Assembly: GCF_009870125.1 (NCBI RefSeq)
Contig: NC_046683.1
Coordinates: 64,681,869 to 64,745,868, forward strand
Source of the DNA: Drosophila pseudoobscura
Lineage: Eukaryota > Arthropoda > Insecta > Diptera > Drosophilidae
Direction: 5' to 3'
DNA: 64,000 bases
Shown: positions 1-11,531 of the stretch, piece after piece
How the letters are laid out: each line of letters opens with the position of its first letter
How positions within the stretch are numbered: the stretch's first letter is position 1
Made by a program: the position numbers and the translations under genes
Notes under the pieces: generated by a model
Told to the model about the DNA's origin: nothing
Seen by the model: only the letters and a program-made list of their open reading frames with translations
Databases searched by the model: none

Positions 1-609
1 CCCTCTATTTAAACAGCTCAGCGACTTGAGGTAAATGGCTGTAAATGTTACTGAGTGTGACTTCTTCTTGTAGATCCATGCCATCTTTCCTCTGAACTTA
101 CAAAAAAAAAAAGATATCTATCACCTGAACTGCGGTAAAATGATTACATATTTGTTATGTTCGGTGGAATATTAAAAAAAACCCCTTGGCATACAATGGG
201 TTAATTAGAAACCATATTCCTCGATTTTAATATTCTTTTGGATAATGCTAATAATGAGAACTCTCAGCTGTGAATACATAATTTTATCCGATTGTCGAAT
301 CGATTTCCCTTCAAGACTGGCTAATTTTAAGAGCTCATTTCACGGGTTTGTTTATAAAGTAAGGTTTAAACAAAATGTCACCCTGATGGGAATGCGAACA
401 ATAATAAATGAGCTGCCAACTTGGTTAAAATGCCCACTCGTGGCGTTATTTTAATGTTCGCCGTATCGAGAAACTCGATATTACGCTTTGCAGCACTGCC
501 GCCAAGTATATGGCGCTAAAACTACTCTCGTTTCAAACATTTTAGCGACAGTATTGACCACTCGTAAAATATTTTTTTGATTATTCATTTAATTTTATAA
601 TTATTAGAT
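1..609. other. Intergenic, AT-rich, no gene seen
   Basis: No coding exon, RNA gene or clear repeat is visible. The stretch is AT-rich with short A runs. It lies beyond the 3' end of the MADF-BESS gene, so its right edge probably holds that gene's 3' UTR. Confidence 0.5.
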
Positions 610-1569
610 CTACAAATGGTTTCCCACTGTGCTGCGTGTTTCGCCACGGTTTATTCGCAAATTGCCCATGCAGCCTTCAAAAAGAATATCGGCAATGGCT
701 TTTCGTGCCAAGATTCTTTGCGTCGGTGCCATCTCTTCATACTGAACCGCCCAAGACTTGGCCAGCACCTCCGAGGCCTCGCTTAAAGCTGGATGGGCGT
801 CTGTACCATTTGATCCTCTGCCCACAGTCAACGCCACGTTCGTGGAGACGTTGCGGTCCTTATAGTCGGATGTGTTAAAGCCACAAATTTCCGGTTTGAC
901 ATCGCCGTCTCGTGTGAGCCTATCAGTATCCATGGGTTCCCCGTCATGCTCGATGATCTCTATTTTCGGACTCAGCAGCGAACTCTCCTCTGATTGTTGC
1001 ACACCTTGCTCTGGTAGATAGGTGGCTATTGTCTCCTTTGTTGGCCAGTCACTCACAGCATCCAATGGGTCTGATGAGGCCTGAAAGGAAGCAATCCATT
1101 ATAAAACAAACTGCAGTTATCGTCTTATCTATTTTTCACTCACATCTTTTCCAAACTCAAACATCGTCTTTGGTTTTGTGGTCGCCGTTCCGCGAACTTT
1201 TCTGGTTCTGCCTTGTTGAAACGACTCCTGGGTCAGAAGGAATCCCATATAGTCGTAGAACCAAAGCGTGGGCTTGCACAGATCCGAATGAAATCCCAGT
1301 TCCTTTTGCTTCAGAATTCGCATCTGTTCGCGGCGGTAGTTCGTCCGGAAGATGTTGATGCGCCGCCCAACTTCAGTGCGCGTTGCATTCGGCTGGATCT
1401 CTCTTAGCTTCGTCTCCAAAAGCTCGTAGGCCTTGTTTCGCAGTTCCTTATTTCGGTAGTCGACATGGTTAGCGTCCCATAGCTGTGGCATTCCTTGATA
1501 GAGGGCCAAGAACTCGCGCCAAAACTGACGCTTGCCAGCGCTGAAGCGGTCAGGCAAAGACGTTGTCAT
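610..1569 (-). CDS. MADF-BESS domain transcriptional regulator, 298 aa, two exons
   Basis: Exon 1 is 1569-1144 and exon 2 is 1080-610. The 63-bp intron (1081-1143) has a GTGAGT donor and a CTTTCAG acceptor and is phase 0; splicing gives 298 aa. Residues about 16-110 form a MADF domain (Myb/SANT-like DNA binding): an FLALYQGMPQLWD opening, a central RTEVGRRINIFRTNYRRE helix and a PTLWFYDYMGFL end. Residues about 252-283 form a BESS motif (WAVQYEEMAPTQRILARKAI), which in this family mediates protein-protein contact. The middle is acidic and probably disordered. MADF-BESS proteins are nuclear DNA-binding regulators. The start is the first ATG before the MADF domain, 115 bp from a promoter-type E-box. 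Which fly family member this is remains unknown. Confidence 0.88.
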
Positions 1570-1683
1570 CTTGGAACGAACAAATCAAACAGTAAGCGAA
1601 AAATGCTACGAGAAGAGTAATGTCTTTATAGTCCTGGTGAGAATTCTTTGTTTTTTAAATTTTAATCAAAAATACAAGCAGGC

Positions 1684-1693
1684 ATCAGCTGTT
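1684..1693. promoter_or_regulatory. Core-promoter E-box (AWCAGCTGWT type)
   Basis: ATCAGCTGTT matches the Drosophila promoter-associated E-box consensus. It lies 115 bp upstream of the MADF-BESS start codon, where the core promoter is expected. Confidence 0.45.
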
Positions 1694-2422
1694 AACTGGG
1701 ATGTCCACTCTTTTTCTGGAAAATCATCAAAATACCAACAACAAAAATGTAGTGCTGGAAAACACCAAGCACACGGGCAAAAAAAAACGAATTCACATCG
1801 ACTTTTGTATGCATACCCTGGAATTAAATTCCGTTTTTGTGTGAGTGTTCTTGTTGTTGTTACAATCTTGAAATCCGTTTTAAATATGATTCGACGAAAA
1901 CACCCTCGATGGACGAAACTGGACCGACCTCACGATTCAAGCACCAATCATGAACTGAGTCTCTGATGTAGACGAAAACAGCACCAGTGTGTGTGTGCCA
2001 GTGTTCGATTGAATGATTGATTAGTTTTCTGACGGCGTTGATTGTGTGGTGCATGTATGCGAGGGTTGGTTGTGCGCCATTCACACACATACATAGTTGC
2101 AATACATACAGAGCTAAGTCAATCAATCAACGACCGCGCATAGAGAACAGCCTCAGGTTTTGTAAACACGGCTGGAAATGCGCAATAATACAGATAGCCT
2201 GCATAAGCACAATTTGACTCTGAAATTTCACAATTTGTAAGAATTTTCATTGCTAGTTAGCTTTATTTGGCAATGCGCCACCCTGTGTGCCTACCCTGTG
2301 TCCCTTGCAATGTCCCAACACTGATGCACGTGGATGTATGAATGTTTGTGGAGCACCTGCGGGGCGCAATCGTGGGCCGGAGAGCGCCGCCTGGCCAGAT
2401 GCCAGTTTGGACCAGACGTCTG

Positions 2423-2811
2423 GCTAAGGGCAGACATGCGCACATCATTCACACAGATGAATCTCGCAATCATTCCGAGTGCTTTGCCATTATTAAGTGC
2501 CACTATTACTAGGTAGAGATTCGATCACGGAGACACAACCTCTACATTGATGTGGATTGAATGATTGACATGCCATATGCAAATGCCCAACTTTACTCAA
2601 GCGTAATTGTGCATAAATACATATGTACATACATATGTATACGTATGATTTCTTGACACGCACTCACAGACAGCGCCCACCATTCTCACACGAACACATA
2701 CTCAGATGCAATCAAAACAGATGTTTGACTGTGTTGGGGTTGTGAGAGCGTGAGGGAGAGAACGGCCGCCCGGCCGGAACACCATCCGCAGCTAAGGGCA
2801 GACCTGCGCAC
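2423..2811. repeat. Diverged direct repeat pair with a conserved 21-bp core
   Basis: The cores at 2423-2443 and 2791-2811 differ at one of 21 positions and begin GCTAAGGGCAGAC. About 35 bp upstream, both copies also share a GGAGAG...CGCC..GGCC pattern, so the repeated unit is roughly 60 bp and the copies are 368 bp apart. No known element was recognised. Confidence 0.55.
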
Positions 2812-3171
2812 TGCCCATAAGGCGCGTATATTTAGCCGACTTTTTTTGCTGGCCATGAATAGGTGGCAATATACACATGTACACAATTACATATGTACAC
2901 ACGCTTGAATCTATATATGCATGTATATAAATATATATATATATGTACGTATATGTATGTAGGTAATATGGTAATACTCCACATCGATATTATAACAATG
3001 ACGCAAGGTATGTAATGATTTTGGTTTAGTGTATTTGGTTCGAGTACAAACTAGATCTACCTTACGGCTAGTGATTGAGTGCATCTTCGAGATGCCTGGC
3101 TACGAACTAATCTTAAGACTGGCTTGCTCTTTGGCTGAAGCATATTACGGTTCCCCTGATCCTGAATTATC

Positions 3172-4961
3172 CTACGATGAGGCGTCGTCCACCTCCCGCA
3201 TCAGCTCGTCGGCTCGGGTGATCAGGCCAATCAGACGATAGTTCCGCTTGTGGAGAGCGAATTGCTCAAGTAGTTTCAGGTACTTTCGTGCATCGGCGCA
3301 GCTGATGACGTTCGTCCCGCTGGCGGATTGTCCGCCGTTGTTGTTGTCGTCGTAGTCCGGCGGTAGACGACGCTTGATGCCTTGGCGTGCGACTGATGGT
3401 GCCATGGTCAATGGTGGCATCGGCGGCAGCGTTGGAATCGCCTCCGGTGCCGGGCTCAGCCTGCGCTGGCGCATTTGCTCAATGTATTCCATTTCGTTCT
3501 CCACATTGGCAGCCAGAACCTCGGCCAGCGACGTTACACTGGATCGCCCTCCGTTGGCATCGTCTTCGAGTTCATCTTCTCCAAGCGGTTCCTCTTTGAT
3601 GCGCACAACAGGTTCGGACTCCGGTTCCGGCTCCGGATCAGGTTGGTCCTTTGATGGTGCCAGAGCCTCTGCTACCTCTTTATCTGTTTCTGTCTCCTCC
3701 TCCTCGGGGTCTTTGGGCTCCGCTTTGATGTCCTTTTCTTGCTTGATCTCGAGCATGGGTGCAGGCACTACTGGACCCTTCTCTGGCAGCTGTGGCTGCT
3801 GCGGCGACGGACGCTTCGTTATGCTCTGGGCCAATGTAGCCAGTGGTATAATGGTCATGGTCATTGGTTGTGCGCCACCGCCGGGAGGCTTTGCACCTGG
3901 TGGGAGAATGGGTGTGGCCAGCAGCACCTTCTGCGACGTTCCGGGCGGTGTATTGGTGTTGAGCGGCAGAGGCACCCTGACCAACTGAGGCAGTGGGTGG
4001 ACGGCACGCGCCAGATTCAGTTCGCTCAGCGATGGCTTCACATCCTCCTCCTCCTCCTGCTCCTCTCGCTCACTAATGTCGCCGCCATCCACATCGACCT
4101 CATCGTCCTCCTCGCCAGCATGACTGCTGAACGTACTGGGAAGGCTCACTTCCCCGTCGTCCTGCTCCTCCTCCTCTTCGTTCTGCTGGTTGGTGCTGTC
4201 CTCGGGCATACACTCCGATCTTACGTCCTTCACAATGTCCTTGATCTGGACCGAGTGACTCTGGGTGTAGCCGATCTTCAGAAGCTTTGTGTCATTGTTG
4301 TCGATGCCGTAGGTACTGCGGAACTTGTCGCACCACTCCTGGTGGGGGAAGAAGTGTGCCAGCCCCATGGAGCTCTTGAACTGCAGCGCCATCTTCTGAA
4401 TGAGGCCGTCGGATATGATAAAGTCCTTGTAGTACATCATGCGCCGAATCCAGTCGTACACAGCCTTGCCCAGCATCGAAACCCTCACCGTCTTTGTCTC
4501 CATCGTGCGTGCATCCTGGGTGCGCCGCGTCCGCTGCTCCCAAGCGTTCATAATTTCCTGACGCTGCTGCACAATGCGCTTGATCTGGTCCGGACTGCAG
4601 TTAAACAGCCGGCCCACGTGCTTGTAGACCGGCAGACGATCGTACTCCCGCAGGGCGGCCACCTTCTCGTTGAGAGCGAGGACGTTCTTGCGCTTGATGC
4701 GGTTGTCGAAGGCCACCTTTTCGGCTGGAGATAGCATAGGCGTCGGGGTGAATGACCTCGGACTGAGCGTCGGCCCTTTGGGCCTCACGACGGCATCCAC
4801 GTCGATTACCTGGGGACAACGAATCGCATGAACTGGGGGCCGCAATCAGGGCATCATTATCGACTCACCTTGTCCTTCTTGTCATCCTTTCTGGAGGCCT
4901 GTGCCTGTGCCGCCTGGTTCCTTTGCTCCCTTTCCTTTCTGCGTTTTTCCCGTATCCGCAT
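3172..4961 (-). CDS. CENP-B-type HTH DNA-binding protein, 576 aa, two coding exons
   Basis: Exon 1 is 4961-4869 (31 aa, highly basic, Lys/Arg/Gln rich) and exon 2 is 4809-3172. The 59-bp intron has a GTGAGT donor and a TTGTCCCCAG acceptor and is phase 0. Residues about 70-122 resemble the N-terminal psq/CENP-B HTH (KRKNVLALNEKVAALREYD, then CSPDQIKRIV). Residues about 138-202 resemble the second CENP-B/Tc5 HTH (MLGKAVYDWIRRM ... FPHQEWCDKFRSTYG). Long acidic and Pro-rich linkers follow. No DDE transposase domain is present, so this is a domesticated DNA-binding protein rather than a transposase. The last 42 residues (about 535-576) form a module also found in the genes at 13.2-14.9 and 26.9-28.8 kb. 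A 5' UTR exon ending near 5208 (TTTCAG then GTGAAT on the minus strand) is possible. Confidence 0.85.
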
Positions 4962-6123
4962 TTTGTTGCTGCTTTAGCTCCGCCTCTGGCGAATGTGGCA
5001 AGACACAATTTACAGTTGTTTTGCTGCGCCCACTCACCCTCTCTTGCTCTCTCACAGACACAGCCAAGCGCTTTGTATGTGAGTGTAGCGCGAGTGTGTG
5101 TGTGCTTTGATGGATGGTGGCTACGATTATGCGCGTTGACTGCTTGAAAACGTCGCCAGCGACAATTTTCTTTCCGATTTATTTCATTTTCCGCCTCGAA
5201 TTCACCTGAAATTTTCAATAACCTTTTGTCTGGCCACCAACCAAGTGCAGTGCGCTGTCGATTATAGTATTCTATGGTTTTTCAACGACGCTCAGCTGCA
5301 CGCACCGCGCTGTGTTGGTTGTGTTGTGTCGACTAGAACGGTTAATATAAAAATAGCTGCTTTGTGCCTTTGGCCGCGGTGTACGTTGCTCTGTTCTCTG
5401 GCGAATGCGCAGCGTGGCGGCCGCAGTCGAGAGAGAGAGAGCGCGTTGGTTCTGCGCCGGCCTGTGTTTTGCTGATAAGCGTGCAGTAACTGATACAAAG
5501 AGTGTGAGAGGCTAGAGAGAACGAGGCAAAGCCAGAAAGCAGCTATGCGGAGAGAGGGTTGGAAAACTAAACTTACGGCGCGAGATGGTCGTCGTGTATG
5601 TGTGTGCGAACGAGTGTGAGTGTGGCTTCTGCGCATGCGACAACTTTACTGTTAGTTCATCTGATCGCAGAAAATTCAATAAGCGCTGCCTAGCGCAAAA
5701 TCGTACTTAATTGCTAATTTTACTCAACGAACCAAACCGAATTATGTATGGTTTTGTTTTAAAGCAAAAGTCGAACAAAATTGTCTTCTTGTGCCTCATA
5801 TTTTATTTTTACAGGTGCATCTATTAGGCGTTTAAGGTACATACATATCTATGTATAGTTAAACGGCAAAGAATTCTGTACACCAAATTTGGTTGCTCTA
5901 ACTTTTGATGCTGTTCCAAAATATGTACATACATATGTATACTTTATGGGGTTGGAAACGTGTCCTTCTGGATGTTACACGTGGATCTAAGATACAGCTA
6001 TGCTCTAGAGTAACGGGTATATAACATTTTTGGTTTGAATTGAATTGCAAAATTCACAATAAACAAAAATCGCCCAGCATCTGATATAATCGTTGTTTTT
6101 ATTAACACACGCTCAATAAATGG
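4962..6123. other. Intergenic; 5' region of the CENP-B-type gene
   Basis: No additional gene is seen. 5380-5640 is GC-rich with GAGA runs (about 5429-5443) and CpG-rich DNA, plausibly promoter or 5' UTR material. 5700-6090 is AT-rich. On the minus strand, AATAAA at 6103-6098 fits the polyadenylation signal of the carboxypeptidase gene that ends at 6124. Confidence 0.45.
6098..6103 (-). terminator. Polyadenylation signal AATAAA
   Basis: AATAAA on the minus strand, 21 bp past the stop codon of the first carboxypeptidase gene. Confidence 0.5.
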
Positions 6124-8173
6124 CTAACCAAAGTTGGTAAATTTACGCAAAACGTAGGACATGGCAGCCGGGTTATCGGCGGGCACCATGTGTCCGGCCC
6201 GGTTCACCCAGAACATGCTGAAGTTGCCGGCCGTCTTCTCATAGCCCTCGAGGACACGGTCCACGGTGATGCCTACGCGGGGAGCAGCCAGGTAGGCCGC
6301 CTTGTCCGTCCACTCCATGTCGGCAATCCAGTTGATAGCGCCTGGGGTGGCACAGATCAGGTCCAGGCCGCCGGAGAACACACCCACCCTGACGGTGGTG
6401 TTGCTCAGCAGTTCACCCACTAAAATCAGGAGGGCTCTGCTGTATCAGAGAAGATCTGGACCCGGGCACAGGCAAGAGTTATCACTTACCAATGTGGACG
6501 GCAGGCTTCATGAAATCACCCATTAGAGCGGAGAAGGTTGCGCTGCTCTGTGCGCCCCACTTGACCCCGGTGGTGATGTTGAGGGCCTTGGTAACGGGGC
6601 CCTGCATCAACTCCTGAAGAAGCTTGTCCCGATCCTCGTCAATGTCGTAGTGCACCAAGGTGCGGTACATGAGCTCTGCCAGAAAAAATGATTGAAAAAG
6701 TCTCTTTTGCGTTGACCATGTTTTATGAACCTACCCTCTTGACTCATAGCCAACGACCTCAGAACATACTGATCGCCAAGTGTCGGGGTCTCCACATTGT
6801 AGAAGTCGACGCCCTTCGACTCACGAAGCACCACCGACTGCGTGGAGCTCCACTGAAGTGTGGCCAGGGTCCACATCTCCCGGTCTACATATTTCTTGGT
6901 CGATGAGGCAGAAGCCGCGATCTTGTCATGGCCATCCTGGTCAACAATGCCCAGCTGAAGGAGGAACGGAGCCCAGGAGAGGACGGAATCGATTGGCGAT
7001 GTCCACGGATCACCTAATCCGACCGACACCAAGTTGCTCTCGATCTCACCGCGCTGGATGGCATAGTACAACTCCAGGGCGAACTCAGGGGCCATCTTTC
7101 CGCCGTAGCTCTCGCAGAAGATGTGCAGAGGCACCGCCTTGAACTCCGGATGATTCTCATAAAAGCCCTTCATCAGCTCCACCAGATCCAGGGCGATCTG
7201 CTTGTTCGTCGTCGTATAGTACGCTGAGCTGTCGACGTAGCTGAAGCCGCTACCCACGGGATTGTCAATGAACATCACATTCATGTCCTTGGCCCAGTTC
7301 CAATCGCGGTAGCTGCCGTCAAGCTTCAGTGGTCCCAGCTCCTCGAAGTTGCCATAGCCCGTGGACGAGGCACCCGGTCCGCCTTGCAGCCAAATGGCCA
7401 GGGGACGTTCCGTGTAGTTGGATACATTGGCCGTGGTGTAGTAGAGCCAGTAGAACATATGGGCACCCGTTCGCACATCAATGAATCCCCAATCCTGTTC
7501 TCCGGGTCCATATCCTTGACGGGCTGGGAATCGAGGTAGGGGATTTTTTAGTGCGGTCTGTAGTCGATCAATTTTAAGCAATATTTCAATAATTCCCTAT
7601 ATTTTGGAAGTGAGTAAATACCTTTTATAGACGGTACATTTTGTATTAACGACAGAACAGACGGTTTTCATTAATGCTAAAACCTGGGTACTTGGTGGTG
7701 GTGTGGATACTTGAAGACTAGTCAATAATCTTAATATATAAATTAAAACTAAAATTATAAGATAGTTACTGGTATTTCATTAGAACACTTGACTCTAATC
7801 GGAACCAAGAACGTTTCATGCCCCAATTAAGGAATCTCAAGCATTCACTCGTCGTTCACGATAAGCTAATTATGATTGAATCCCAAGAATACTTCATATT
7901 TCACATTTCTATTCCTTCGATTCTTCATCTGTGCAACGAACAAGCTTAAGGTGGACAATTCTGCTCTTCCTATCATCCACAACAAAAAAAAGAAGTTTTT
8001 TTTTGGGTTGGATAACTTTCTCGTTCATTAACACCTAATGCGGTATTTCTGATCGGAATACAAAGTGTTTCTGGCTCCAATCCAATCAATTGAGGGCGAC
8101 ACTCACCGTTGACAGAGCCGCAGCTGAAGAGCGCCAGACAAAGCGCGACAGCGGTGATAAGAAGACGAGCCAT
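6124..8173 (-). CDS. Secreted serine carboxypeptidase (S10, retinoid-inducible/SCPEP1-like), 445 aa, four exons
   Basis: Exons are 8173-8107, 7523-6735, 6675-6490 and 6419-6124; the introns are 583, 59 and 70 bp, all phase 1 with GT/AG ends. Exon 1 encodes a signal peptide (MARLLITAVALCLALFSCGS). The mature enzyme would hydrolyse C-terminal residues of peptides in the secretory or lysosomal route. S10 landmarks are present: the WLQGGPGASSTGYG oxyanion region, nucleophile Ser161 in CESYGG, Asp367 in GGLDLICATPG and His424 in NRAGHMVPADNP. All triad residues are intact, so the enzyme is probably active. Length is normal for SCPEP1-type enzymes. Its tandem partner lies 452 bp away and has the same exon plan. 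From memory, D. melanogaster CG3344/CG32483 are likely relatives; this was not verified. Confidence 0.93.
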
Positions 8174-8625
8174 GGTTGAGCTGCACTAGTTTTCTCTTTA
8201 GCTCGAAGTTTGAAGTATCTTTGAAGCCCAACCGATCGCTTGGCAGTTCGACTACTGTCTGATCGCTGGCCAGGGCACGACCAACGAAAGTAGCCAACAC
8301 AACACGCAGACGGCACGGCACTCATATCTGTTTGAACAGAGTTTGTAATCTAGAAGTGGGGGAGGCATGCGGCCGGCTATCACTATTTATGGCCCTTAGA
8401 AGCGATGGCGATGACAATGACGCTTACTGACTTATTGGCAATTATCTCCATGACATTTTTTAGTTTTGGCAAATCTTTGTCACTAAATTTGTAAAAGCCT
8501 TTAAGCGCACATCATAATTATCTAGACAGAACCGAAATTGGGTTTAACACAGCATTTTTCTTTGTTGAACTTTATTTATGAACAAATGTATGTACCACAC
8601 ATGTATCTGTTCTGCTCGGTCTGCT
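8174..8625. other. Spacer between tandem carboxypeptidase genes
   Basis: It holds the 5' UTR and promoter of the downstream copy and the 3' UTR of the upstream copy. On the minus strand, ATAAATA at 8399-8393 is a possible TATA box about 220 bp before the start codon. AATAAA at 8576-8571 is the likely polyadenylation signal of the copy ending at 8626. Confidence 0.5.
8571..8576 (-). terminator. Polyadenylation signal AATAAA
   Basis: AATAAA on the minus strand, 50 bp past the stop codon of the second carboxypeptidase gene. Confidence 0.5.
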
Positions 8626-10132
8626 TTAGCCGAAGGTTGTGAACTCCCGCAGGACATGGCTCATGGCGGCTGGATTATCGGCGGGAGCCATGTGACCGGA
8701 TCGGTTGATCCAGAACATGGTGAAGTTGCCGCCAGTCTTCTGATAGCCCTCCAGAATGCGATCCACGCTGATGGCAGTGCGCGAGGCAGCTAGATACTCG
8801 CTCTTTCGGCTCCAGTCCAGCTTGGCTATCCAGTTGACGGTGCCGGGCGTGGCACAGATTAGGTCCAGGCCTCCAGAAAACACGCCCACCTTTAGAGGAG
8901 TCTTCTCCAGCAGCTCATTTACTGTAGATTGTAGATTGATATAGAGATTAACTAGCTATAATCACGGTTGACGGTTCTTTACCAATATGGATAACGGGTT
9001 TCATGAAGTCTGTTCGGTGTATGTCGAAGGTACTGCTGCTCTGCGATCCCCATTTGACATTCGAGGGTATGCCCAGGGTCTCGGCCACAGGGCCGCGCAT
9101 CAGATCCTCCAGCAGCTGGTCGCGGTCCTCGTCAATGTCGAACTTGACCATGGTGCGGTACTGTCGCTCTGGCAGGAGAGAAGATCCATTTTAAATCATG
9201 GCTGTAATTCTACATTCAGGCACTCACCTTCAGGCGTCATGGCCAGCTGCCTCTGGAATCGGTCGCCGAGGGTCTCCTTTAAAACATTGTAGAAGTCGAC
9301 ACCTTTGGAGGCCTTCATCACCTCCCACTGGGTGTTGCCCCACTGTGCAGTGGCCTGGATCCAGCGCTCTTCTGCCACCAGCTCGGCAGTAAAGTTTGCC
9401 GCAGCCGTAATCGCATCGTAGCCGTCGTGATCGACGATTCCCATCTCCCTGAGCATGGGTCCCCAAGCCAGAACCGAGTCGATTGGAGATGTCCACGGAT
9501 CTCCCAACGCAACGGACGTCAGATTGCTCTTCACCTCGCCCCGCTCCTTTGCATAGTACAGCTCCAGGGCGAACTCGGGTGCCATCTTGCCGCCATAGCT
9601 CTCGCAAAAGATGTGCAGGGGAACCGCTTCGAACTCCGGATGGAGCTTATAGAATCCCTTCATCAGCTCCACCAGATCCAGGGCAATCTCCCTGTTGGTG
9701 GCCGTGTGATAAGCCGTACCATCCACATAACTGTAGCCACTGCCCACGGGATTGTCGATAAACATGACGTTCATGTCTTTGACCCAGGTCCAGTTGCGGT
9801 AATCGCCGTACAGGTCTACGGGTCCCAGTTCCTCGAAGTTTCCATAGCCCGTGGATGAGGCACCCGGTCCGCCTTGCAGCCAAATGGCCAGGGGACGTTC
9901 CGTGTAGCTGGTTACATTGGCCGTGGTGTAATAGAGCCAGTAGAACATGTGGGCGCCTGGACGTACGTCGACGAACCCCCAATCCTGCTCCCCCGGGCCA
10001 TATCCGGCCTTGCCTACGGTTTGCAATTGTTTGTGCGATAGATAGCAAGGCGGTGATTTATGGACGCGACTTACCATGTGCCAAGGCCGCGAAGCACGCA
10101 AGAAATATCACTACCAGGCTCGTCATCTTCAT
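8626..10132 (-). CDS. Secreted serine carboxypeptidase (S10, SCPEP1-like), tandem paralogue, 441 aa, four exons
   Basis: Exons are 10132-10075, 10013-9228, 9168-8983 and 8921-8626; the introns are 61, 59 and 61 bp, all phase 1. Intron positions match the neighbouring paralogue exactly: exon 3 is 186 bp and exon 4 is 296 bp in both, which shows tandem duplication after the introns were in place. Exon 1 gives a signal peptide (MKMTSLVVIFLACFAALAH); a second ATG two codons in is an alternative start. Triad: Ser158 (CESYGG), Asp363 (GGLDLICATPG) and His420 (NRSGHMAPADNP), all intact. Sequence differences lie mainly in the exon 2-3 region facing the substrate, so specificity may differ. The gene is divergent from the Rab gene, 234 bp apart. 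Confidence 0.93.
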
Positions 10133-10366
10133 GGGACACTTTGGCCCCAGCCGTGGCGTGGGTCTACATTTAAAGGGAAATTCTTATCTATCCACCGCCC
10201 GCCTAAGCGGGTATCGTAGGCACCTCTGCGGAATTTGAACTTTTGTGGGTCTGGCAACGCCGATAACCCTCAACAGCTGTTTGGACTTCGTTGTTTTCCT
10301 CTTTTGTGTCTGGCCGCTGCGAAATAATTTAATTAATTAGCAAATAACAGAAGTTTCAGCATAATA
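10133..10366. promoter_or_regulatory. Shared bidirectional promoter region
   Basis: This 234-bp gap separates the divergent starts of the carboxypeptidase (minus) and the Rab gene (plus). Towards the carboxypeptidase there is a GATA-type site (AGATAAG on the minus strand, 10189-10183), which would fit gut expression (inference). Towards the Rab gene there is a palindromic E-box, AACAGCTGTT, at 10272-10281. Confidence 0.5.
10272..10281. promoter_or_regulatory. Core-promoter E-box AACAGCTGTT
   Basis: A palindromic match to the Drosophila promoter E-box consensus, 86 bp upstream of the Rab-like start codon. The same motif type precedes the MADF-BESS gene at 1684. Confidence 0.45.
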
Positions 10367-11065
10367 ATGGCAATTGTGCGCATACCCAAGCAAAAGGTGA
10401 TTCTCTGCGGCGACTATGGCGTCGGCAAGAGTTCGCTATTTCGCCGCTTTACCAACAACACATTCGTTACGGAGACGGACCGCAAATCCACACTGGGACT
10501 GGATCACATTGATCGGGAGTACGATGTGGGCGACAAGCAGATTAAGGTGTGTGGTGTCTGTAGTGTGCGTGATTCCAGCTTAATGTACTGATCTTTTGAT
10601 TGATGGCAGCTCCAACTGTGGGACACTGGCGGCATGGAACGTGTGGCTTCTGTGACCTCTTCTTACTATAAATTTGCAGAGGGTGCAATCCTTGTCTTCG
10701 CCCTGGACAATGCCGCCTCCTTTCACTCGCTCTCGCAGCACTTGCTGGACATTGTTACGTATGCGGAGAATGCGAAGATTTTCATCTGCGGCAACAAGAG
10801 CGATTTGGAGGGCCGCGAGCCGGAAGTCAGTGACGAGGAGGTGGAAGCCTTTTGCGAGCAGTGTCACTCACTAATCAGCGCCACTTACAAGACATCCTGT
10901 CGCACTGGGGCGGGTGTTGAGGAAATGTTTCGCGATATATCGCGACAGCTGGTGCATGCCAATCGCTCCAAAATGGAGCTGCAGGCTCTCGAGCAGAAGA
11001 GCTTCAAAATTGACACGGCCAGTGACCCGACAGTCAACGAGGAGGCCTCCTCGTGCAGTTGCTAG
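10367..11065 (+). CDS. RabX6: Rab-like small GTPase, 211 aa, two exons
   Basis: Exon 1 is 10367-10546 and exon 2 is 10610-11065. The 63-bp intron has donor AAG/GTGTGT and acceptor GATGGCAG and is phase 0. G motifs: P loop GDYGVGKS (15-22); G2 threonine in STLGLD; G3 WDTGGMER (64-71), where the usual AGQ is GGM and the catalytic Gln position is Met; G4 NKSD (122-125); G5 TSCRTGAG instead of the usual S-A. The C terminus ends SSCSC, a CXC-type double-geranylgeranylation signal, so it should be membrane-anchored like a Rab. The G3 change predicts low intrinsic GTPase activity (inference). The symbol is given from memory of the divergent Drosophila RabX6 and was not checked by alignment. Confidence 0.9.
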
Positions 11066-11531
11066 CAGTTGGGGAACATTGAGTTTGGCTAAAGACATCC
11101 CACAGCCAGACTCAATGCGAGCAGAAATGCATTTTTTTTGTACTTTTTGTTTATTAACGATGCGAATTGTAGGTGGTTATGTTGTTTTTTACGAATTAAT
11201 GCAAAATACGTCCCGAAAATTAACACGAAACACCAAACTTTTAACATGAGTCATAGCATAAGAGTAGTATCTAGTGTCTAGGCGCCGTGTAATGCCAAAT
11301 ATAAGCTACACGTATGTAGTGCGTTAGTGCGTAAGTCTTTGCAGCTTTGTTCCACTAGGATTAGCCATTGGGATGTTTCCTTCACACACTGAATACTCAT
11401 TAACGTAAGATATTCTAAACAAATAATAAATAATCGATTCACAAAACAGGAATGCGTCAACATATGTCATTAGTGATAAGCTACACTCAAATAGAAATTC
11501 ATATCAATTGGTTTCGTTTCTATTAGGTTAA
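11066..11531. other. Convergent 3' UTR region
   Basis: The plus-strand Rab gene and the minus-strand Vti1a gene end towards each other here, 466 bp apart. AT-rich DNA contains A/T-rich signals usable in both directions (AATAAA on the minus strand at 11155-11150; an AATAATAAATAA run near 11420 on the plus strand). Overlapping 3' ends are likely. No other gene is seen. Confidence 0.5.

Larger units (their letters stand above)
1570..3171. other. Intergenic region between MADF-BESS and CENP-B-type genes
   Basis: No coding exon is seen. It contains the promoter and 5' UTR of the MADF-BESS gene on its left, ATGTAC/TATG-rich simple DNA at 2610-2650 and 2880-2960, and the 3' end of the next minus-strand gene on its right. 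A degenerate direct repeat (2423-2443 and 2791-2811) is listed separately. Confidence 0.5.

Noticed and set aside
3374-4734. Long plus-strand open frames (up to 331 codons) opposite the first CENP-B-type gene
   Set aside because: They are antisense shadows of acidic and Ser-rich coding sequence; the minus-strand frame has recognisable domains and a clean intron.
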